A stretch of 64,000 nucleotides of DNA from CADEED01 sp036677145 (GTDB taxonomy: Bacteria; Pseudomonadota; Gammaproteobacteria; Steroidobacterales; Steroidobacteraceae): assembly GCA_036677145.1 (NCBI GenBank), contig JAKFFF010000101.1, forward strand, positions 124,001-188,000, read 5' to 3'. Under the pieces are notes generated by a model. That model did not search any database. It worked only from the letters and a program-made list of their open reading frames with translations, and was not told the DNA's origin. The position numbers were made by a program, and so were the translations under genes. Shown piece after piece: positions 59,946 to 64,000 of the stretch. Position 1 is the first letter of the stretch; each line of letters opens with the position of its first letter.

Positions 59946-61316
59946 TCAATCCCGGGAATCCCGTCCCGGTACCGCCAGCTTCACTCCGGCGCGCTCGAAG
60001 AGGGAGGCGATGAGGGCCGCGGGATCCGGGCTGCCGCGATCGAGCAGGCGCGCGATGTCGCGCGAAAGTGTCGGGTCGCGGGACACATCATCGAGCGTGG
60101 TGAACCAGTCGGCGCGCGAGACAATACGGTCGGCGCGGTTCTCGTCGACGAGGCGGCGGACGTAGGCGTGAAACGGCGCGCCGCTCGCCGCTTCGGCGAC
60201 GAGTCCGAACACGACGCCGCAGGCGTAGTACGCGCGGTGCTGGTTGCGCTCGCGGGCCTCCGCAATGCCGCGGCGACGCGACAGCTCCACGCAGTCGCCA
60301 ATCGCGCGGTCGAGTTCCGCGCGCCAGTCATACGCGGGGTCGAGCGCCGCGATCGCGCGCACGGCAAGCAGGTCCGCGCCGCCCTCGGTGATCCAGGCTT
60401 CGCGCGCGTAGTCGTATCCGACCGTCTGACCGAGCCAGAAATGCGCAGCCTCGTGCGCGACGAACCACAACCCTTCCGCGCGTTGCGCCGGCGTTTCCTC
60501 GAGCAGTCCCGAGCCTTCGTACTTCATGACTATCTGGCCGCGCAGTGCACCACCGGAGCGCCCGACAATCCCGGGTGTCGGCCCGCCCCACGCCACCATC
60601 ACGACTGGTTTGCCGTCCGGCAAAGGCCCGAGCTGCGCCGAATAACGCGCGAGCAGATCGGCTACCGACTGCGCGAGCGAATCGTGAATCCACTTCGGCA
60701 GCTGCGGATCGAACACCGTGACGACGGCGCGCGTTTCGACGCGCTTCGTCGGCCCGAACAACGCGTAGGTCGCGGACTCGCCGTCGTGTTCGGTCACGCT
60801 TGCGCCGTCGTGGAAGCGCATCTTCAAGTGCGTCTCCGCGAACAGGGAGTTGTTGAGATCGCTCGGCAACTCACCCGCCTCGCGCAACGAACGCAGCGGC
60901 AACACGTCGAATTGCGCGCTGAACAACGCCATGCCGCCGTCCGTGAAACCGAGCGCCGGCGAATAGTCGTCCGCCAGGTCAGCCGTGAAGGGCTGGAATC
61001 GCAGGCGCACCTTTCGCGGCATTGCCCCGCGCGCAGGCGCGAGCACGTCGTAGCGGCCGCGCCGCACGAGGCGCACCCCCGGCGTTTCGACGACCCAGCT
61101 TTGCGGCCGCCAGGGCTGCTCGCCCTTGCGCGTGACCGACGAACGCGGAAAGAACCACGCGTCGACCGGTCGGCCGAAGGTGTACTCGGCTATCCACTCG
61201 CCGTCGTTGCGCGCAACGTCGACTTCGACGAAGTGCGGCTCGAGGAAGACCGTGTCATCCGCCGCGGCGGCGCGCGCGCCGGGTGCGAGCGCGAGCAGGG
61301 CGAACAACAATCGCAT
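59946..61316 (-). CDS. M1-like gluzincin peptidase, exported
   Basis: 456 residues from ATG 61316, which gives a signal peptide (MRLLFALLALAPGARA). The zinc site is HEAAHFWLGQ (HExxH-type with alanines, about 286) followed by WITEGGADLLA, whose glutamate is the third ligand at the M1 spacing. The N-terminal part is beta-rich. It resembles M1/M61-type aminopeptidases, but no GAMEN motif is visible, so substrate preference is uncertain. It starts 7 bases after the E2 gene stop. Confidence 0.78.
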   Translation of the reverse strand: MRLLFALLALAPGARAAAADDTVFLEPHFVEVDVARNDGEWIAEYTFGRPVDAWFFPRSSVTRKGEQPWRPQSWVVETPGVRLVRRGRYDVLAPARGAMPRKVRLRFQPFTADLADDYSPALGFTDGGMALFSAQFDVLPLRSLREAGELPSDLNNSLFAETHLKMRFHDGASVTEHDGESATYALFGPTKRVETRAVVTVFDPQLPKWIHDSLAQSVADLLARYSAQLGPLPDGKPVVMVAWGGPTPGIVGRSGGALRGQIVMKYEGSGLLEETPAQRAEGLWFVAHEAAHFWLGQTVGYDYAREAWITEGGADLLAVRAIAALDPAYDWRAELDRAIGDCVELSRRRGIAEARERNQHRAYYACGVVFGLVAEAASGAPFHAYVRRLVDENRADRIVSRADWFTTLDDVSRDPTLSRDIARLLDRGSPDPAALIASLFERAGVKLAVPGRDSRD

Positions 61317-61323
61317 CACGCGA

Positions 61324-62625
61324 TCAGTCAATGAAGATCGTCGCCGGCTGCTCGAGCAGGTCTTTCAGCGCCTGGATCATCGAGGCGGCATCGAAGCCGT
61401 CGACGAAGCGGTGATCGAACGACGAGGACAGATTCATCATCAGGCGGATCGCGATCTGGCCGTCGACGGCGACGGGGCGCTCGATCGCCTTGTTGATGCC
61501 GATGATCGCGACCTCGGGCATGTTGATCATCGGTGTCGACGCGACGCCGCCCAACTTGCCGAGGCTCGTCACGGTGATCGTCGAGCCGGTGAGTTCCTCG
61601 CGCGCCGACTTGTTCGAGCGCGCGGCTTCGGACACGCGGCGGATCTCCGCGGCCAGGTCATGCAGCGCGCGCGATTCGGCGTTGCGCACTACCGGCACCT
61701 TGAGTCCCTGCGGAGTCTGCGTCGCGATGCCGACGTGCACCGCCTTGTGTTTGACGAGCACGCCGCGCGCGCTGTCGTACAGCGCATTGCACTGGGGAAA
61801 TTTTTCCAGCACGCGCGCGATGCCGGCGACGATGAACGGCAGGAACGTGAGCGGCGGCGCGCCCGCCGGCCGGCGGTCGTTCAGGTGTTTGCGCAGCGCT
61901 TCGAGGCGCGTGATGTCGCATTCCTCGACATACGAATACTGCGGAATGCTGCGCGCGGATTCGGTGAGGCGTTCGGCGATCACGCGGCGCAGGCCGATGA
62001 TCTTCACTTCCTCGGTGCCATTGCGCGGCGCGCGTGTTTCGTTGGCGCGCGCGTTCATCGACGGCGGCGCGCCGCGCGCGCCCCCGGCCGCGAGCGCCGA
62101 ATCGATGTCGCCCGGCTCGATGCGCCCCGCTGGGCCCGTGCCGGAAACAGTAGATAGATCGAGGCCGGCTTCGGCCGCGCGGCGGCGGCTCGCCGGCGAC
62201 GCCATGATCCGGCCGCCGGATTTATGGACGCCCGTGCCGTTCGCGGATGAATCGTTCGCCGCCGCGGCGACTTGCGCTTTTTCGCTTTCGGCCTTGTCAC
62301 TCGAGCGGCGTCCGTAGGTCACCGGTTCGGGCGCGGGCGGCGGCGTCTTCACCGCGGGCGCGTCTCCCGCGGCGGCCGAAGTGGCATCGGTGTCAAACAC
62401 GACGAGTTCAGCGCCGACGGCGACCATGTCGCCCGGCTGCCCGGTTATCGAAAGGATCCGGCCCGTGACCGGCGCGGGCATCTCGACCGCGGCCTTTTCG
62501 GTCATGACTTCGCACATGACCTGGTCTTCCTGCACGAGATCGCCCGGCTTCACGTGCCATGCGACGACTTCCGCCGAAACCGTGCCTTCGCCGAGATCCG
62601 GCATTTTGAATACGTAGCGGCTCAT
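61324..62625 (-). CDS. bkdB: branched-chain 2-oxoacid dehydrogenase E2 (lipoamide acyltransferase)
   Basis: 433 residues. One lipoyl domain (1-78) with the lipoylated lysine in MTEKAAVEM, an Ala/Pro linker, a peripheral-subunit-binding domain (ASPASRRRAAEAGLDLSTVSGTGPAGRI, key ASPASRRRAAEAGLD), and the acyltransferase core ending in DHRFVDGFDAASMIQALKDLL with the HxxxDG site. The single lipoyl domain and neighbours point to the branched-chain enzyme rather than the pyruvate enzyme, though substrate class is an inference. Confidence 0.9.
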   Translation of the reverse strand: MSRYVFKMPDLGEGTVSAEVVAWHVKPGDLVQEDQVMCEVMTEKAAVEMPAPVTGRILSITGQPGDMVAVGAELVVFDTDATSAAAGDAPAVKTPPPAPEPVTYGRRSSDKAESEKAQVAAAANDSSANGTGVHKSGGRIMASPASRRRAAEAGLDLSTVSGTGPAGRIEPGDIDSALAAGGARGAPPSMNARANETRAPRNGTEEVKIIGLRRVIAERLTESARSIPQYSYVEECDITRLEALRKHLNDRRPAGAPPLTFLPFIVAGIARVLEKFPQCNALYDSARGVLVKHKAVHVGIATQTPQGLKVPVVRNAESRALHDLAAEIRRVSEAARSNKSAREELTGSTITVTSLGKLGGVASTPMINMPEVAIIGINKAIERPVAVDGQIAIRLMMNLSSSFDHRFVDGFDAASMIQALKDLLEQPATIFID

Positions 62626-62635
62626 GCGTCCTCTC

Positions 62636-63652
62636 TCACGATTGGCCCATGACTTCGCGCAGCGCGAGCGCTACGCGGGCCTGCCCGGGAAAATACTCCC
62701 ATTCGAACGCGTGCGGATATGGGGTGTCCCAACCCGCGACGCGCTGGATAGGCGCCTCGAGATACCAGAAGCATTCTTCCTGGATGCTCGCGGTGAGCTC
62801 CGCGCCGAAGCCGCAGAAACGCGTGGCCTCGTGCGCGACCACGCAGCGCCCGGTCTTCTTCACGGACGAACAGATCGGATCGATGTCGAGCGGCGACATC
62901 GTACGCACGTCGATGATCTCCGCGTCGATGCCGAGTTTCTTCGCCGCGGCCTCGCACACGTACACCATCGTGCCGTAGGTGACGATGGTCACCTGTTCGC
63001 CGGCGCGCACGATGTCGCTCTTGCCGATCGGGACTTTGTAGTGACCCTCGGGCACGTCGCCTTTTGGATGCGTGCTCCACGGCACGGCGGGCTTGTTGGG
63101 GTCGCCGTCGAACGGGCCGTTGTAGATGCGCTTCGGCTCGAAGAAGATGATCGGGTCGTCATCCTCGATCGCCGCGATGAGCAATCCCTTCGCGTCGTAA
63201 GGATTGCTCGGCATCACGACCTTCACGCCGCAGATGTGCGTGAAGATGGCCTCCGGACTCTGCGAATGCGTCTGGCCGCCGCGGATGCCGCCACCGCAGG
63301 GTGCGCGGATCACCACCGGCGAGGTGAAATCTCCCGCGCTGCGATAACGGATGCGCGCGAGTTCACTCGCGATCTGGTCCACGGCCGGATAGATGTAGTC
63401 CGCGAACTGGATTTCGCAGATCGGCTTGATGCCGTTGACCGCCATGCCGATGGCCGTTGCGACGATGCCGCCTTCGGAGATCGGCGAATCGAGCACGCGG
63501 TGTTCGCCGTATTTTCTCTGCAGTCCGTCGGTGACGCGGAACACGCCGCCGAAGTAGCCGACGTCTTCTCCCATGACGACGACGGAAGGATCCCGCGCCA
63601 TCATGACGTCCATGGCGGAGTTCAGGGCCTGGATCATGTTCATTTGCGCCAT
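62636..63652 (-). CDS. bkdA2: 2-oxoacid dehydrogenase E1 beta subunit (branched-chain type)
   Basis: 338 residues. Transketolase-like pyrimidine domain: MGEDVGYFGGVFRVTDGL, LDSPISEGGIVATAIGMAVNGIKPICEIQFADY, and APCGGGIRGGQTHSQSPEAIF, typical of the BCKDH beta chain. With alpha it forms the thiamine-diphosphate E1 heterotetramer that decarboxylates branched 2-oxoacids. The gap to bkdB is 10 bases and to bkdA1 is 2 bases. Confidence 0.92.
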   Translation of the reverse strand: MAQMNMIQALNSAMDVMMARDPSVVVMGEDVGYFGGVFRVTDGLQRKYGEHRVLDSPISEGGIVATAIGMAVNGIKPICEIQFADYIYPAVDQIASELARIRYRSAGDFTSPVVIRAPCGGGIRGGQTHSQSPEAIFTHICGVKVVMPSNPYDAKGLLIAAIEDDDPIIFFEPKRIYNGPFDGDPNKPAVPWSTHPKGDVPEGHYKVPIGKSDIVRAGEQVTIVTYGTMVYVCEAAAKKLGIDAEIIDVRTMSPLDIDPICSSVKKTGRCVVAHEATRFCGFGAELTASIQEECFWYLEAPIQRVAGWDTPYPHAFEWEYFPGQARVALALREVMGQS

Positions 63653-63654
63653 GG

Positions 63655-64000
63655 TTATTCAGCCTTCGCCGCGAGACCGAGCTCGGCGTTCAGCTTGATT
63701 TCCTCGGCGAGCTGTTCGCTCTGCCGGCGCAGATTTTCCGGAAATTCCTTGTAGACGTCCTCGAACATGAGATGACGGTTGAGCCGCGGGCCTTCGTTGA
63801 GCGCCCCGAACGACACGGCTTCCTTCCACGCGGCCTGAACCTGCGCGTCGAGTTCGGCGGCGAGATCCTTGTGCTGCTTCTCGCTCCACTCGCCGCGCGC
63901 GATCAGATGATTCTTGAGCCGGTCGACCGGATCGCCGAGCGGCCAGTGCGCGTAGTCGTCCTTGGGCCGGTATCGCGTCGGATCGTCGCTGGTGGAATGA
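63655..64000 (-). CDS. bkdA1: 2-oxoacid dehydrogenase E1 alpha subunit, C-terminal part (5' end outside window)
   Basis: The frame runs off the window, so only the last 114 residues are present. The segment HSTSDDPTRYRPKDDYAHWP is the conserved phosphorylation-loop region of E1 alpha, followed by WPLGDPVDRLKNHLI and a C-terminal helix pair ending LGLAAKAE. The TAA at complement 63655-63657 lies 2 bases before the E1 beta start. The first gene of the bkd operon. Confidence 0.93.
   Translation of the reverse strand, partial: HSTSDDPTRYRPKDDYAHWPLGDPVDRLKNHLIARGEWSEKQHKDLAAELDAQVQAAWKEAVSFGALNEGPRLNRHLMFEDVYKEFPENLRRQSEQLAEEIKLNAELGLAAKAE

Overview
The window is a GC-rich (by eye about two thirds G+C), densely coded stretch of a bacterial chromosome. 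It holds about 66 protein genes, most on the minus strand, with short gaps and many 1-4 base start/stop overlaps. The gene order rsmG-parA-parB-atpI-atpBEFHAGDC, together with glmU, glmS, rimO, TonB proteins and a methylcitrate cluster, fits a Gammaproteobacterium. A Steroidobacteraceae- or Nevskiales-like lineage is my guess and not proven. I see no tRNA, rRNA, CRISPR array, prophage or insertion sequence.

Layout. 1-3.9 kb: a TonB-like tail, a Ser/Thr kinase with a degenerate receiver domain, and a membrane-anchored CheA-like ATPase, apparently one signalling operon. 3.9-16.3 kb: a KTSC protein, a nucleotide-transporter-like permease, a beta-CASP metallo-hydrolase, an orphan Tat-exported molybdenum hydroxylase, an M20 amidohydrolase, a glycosyltransferase, a three-gene COG0523 GTPase/WD40/unknown operon, and PBP4 (dacB). 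16.4-22.8 kb: a sugar block with a GH3 beta-glucosidase, a gluconolactonase and a GntP permease, followed on the other strand by an aldo/keto reductase and a small permease. 22.8-31.9 kb: a methyltransferase/DUF3592 operon, a TonB gene, rimO, a GH10 xylanase lipoprotein with tandem carbohydrate-binding modules, and glmS. 32-42.3 kb: small housekeeping and stress-type genes (GST, DUF2845, DUF488, tandem GNAT, GyrI-like, 2H phosphoesterase, DinB, Nudix), glmU, and several conserved unknowns. 42.4-49.5 kb: the complete ATP synthase operon behind a near-consensus sigma-70 promoter. 49.6-57.1 kb: parB, parA, rsmG, then prpD, a guanidine exporter gene under a guanidine-II riboswitch, prpC, prpB and acuI. 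57.2-64 kb: glutathione reductase, a methyltransferase, a small CxxC membrane protein, an M1-like peptidase, and the E2/E1-beta/E1-alpha genes of a branched-chain 2-oxoacid dehydrogenase, cut by the window end.

How it works together. The bkd complex makes propionyl-CoA precursors from branched amino acids. AcuI makes propionyl-CoA from acryloyl-CoA, and PrpC/D/B burn propionyl-CoA through methylcitrate to pyruvate and succinate. The xylanase, beta-glucosidase, gluconolactonase and gluconate permease point to plant-polysaccharide use.

Most notable observations: (1) a textbook guanidine-II riboswitch whose first hairpin is complementary over nine bases to its own ribosome-binding region, set inside a propionate cluster; (2) several genes with a TAnnnT box exactly six bases before the ATG and no Shine-Dalgarno sequence, suggesting leaderless transcripts; (3) a striking excess of the heptamers TAGATAG and TAGTTAG, often creating rare codons; (4) the pseudo-receiver kinase/CheA-like pair; (5) several different short palindromic intergenic elements.
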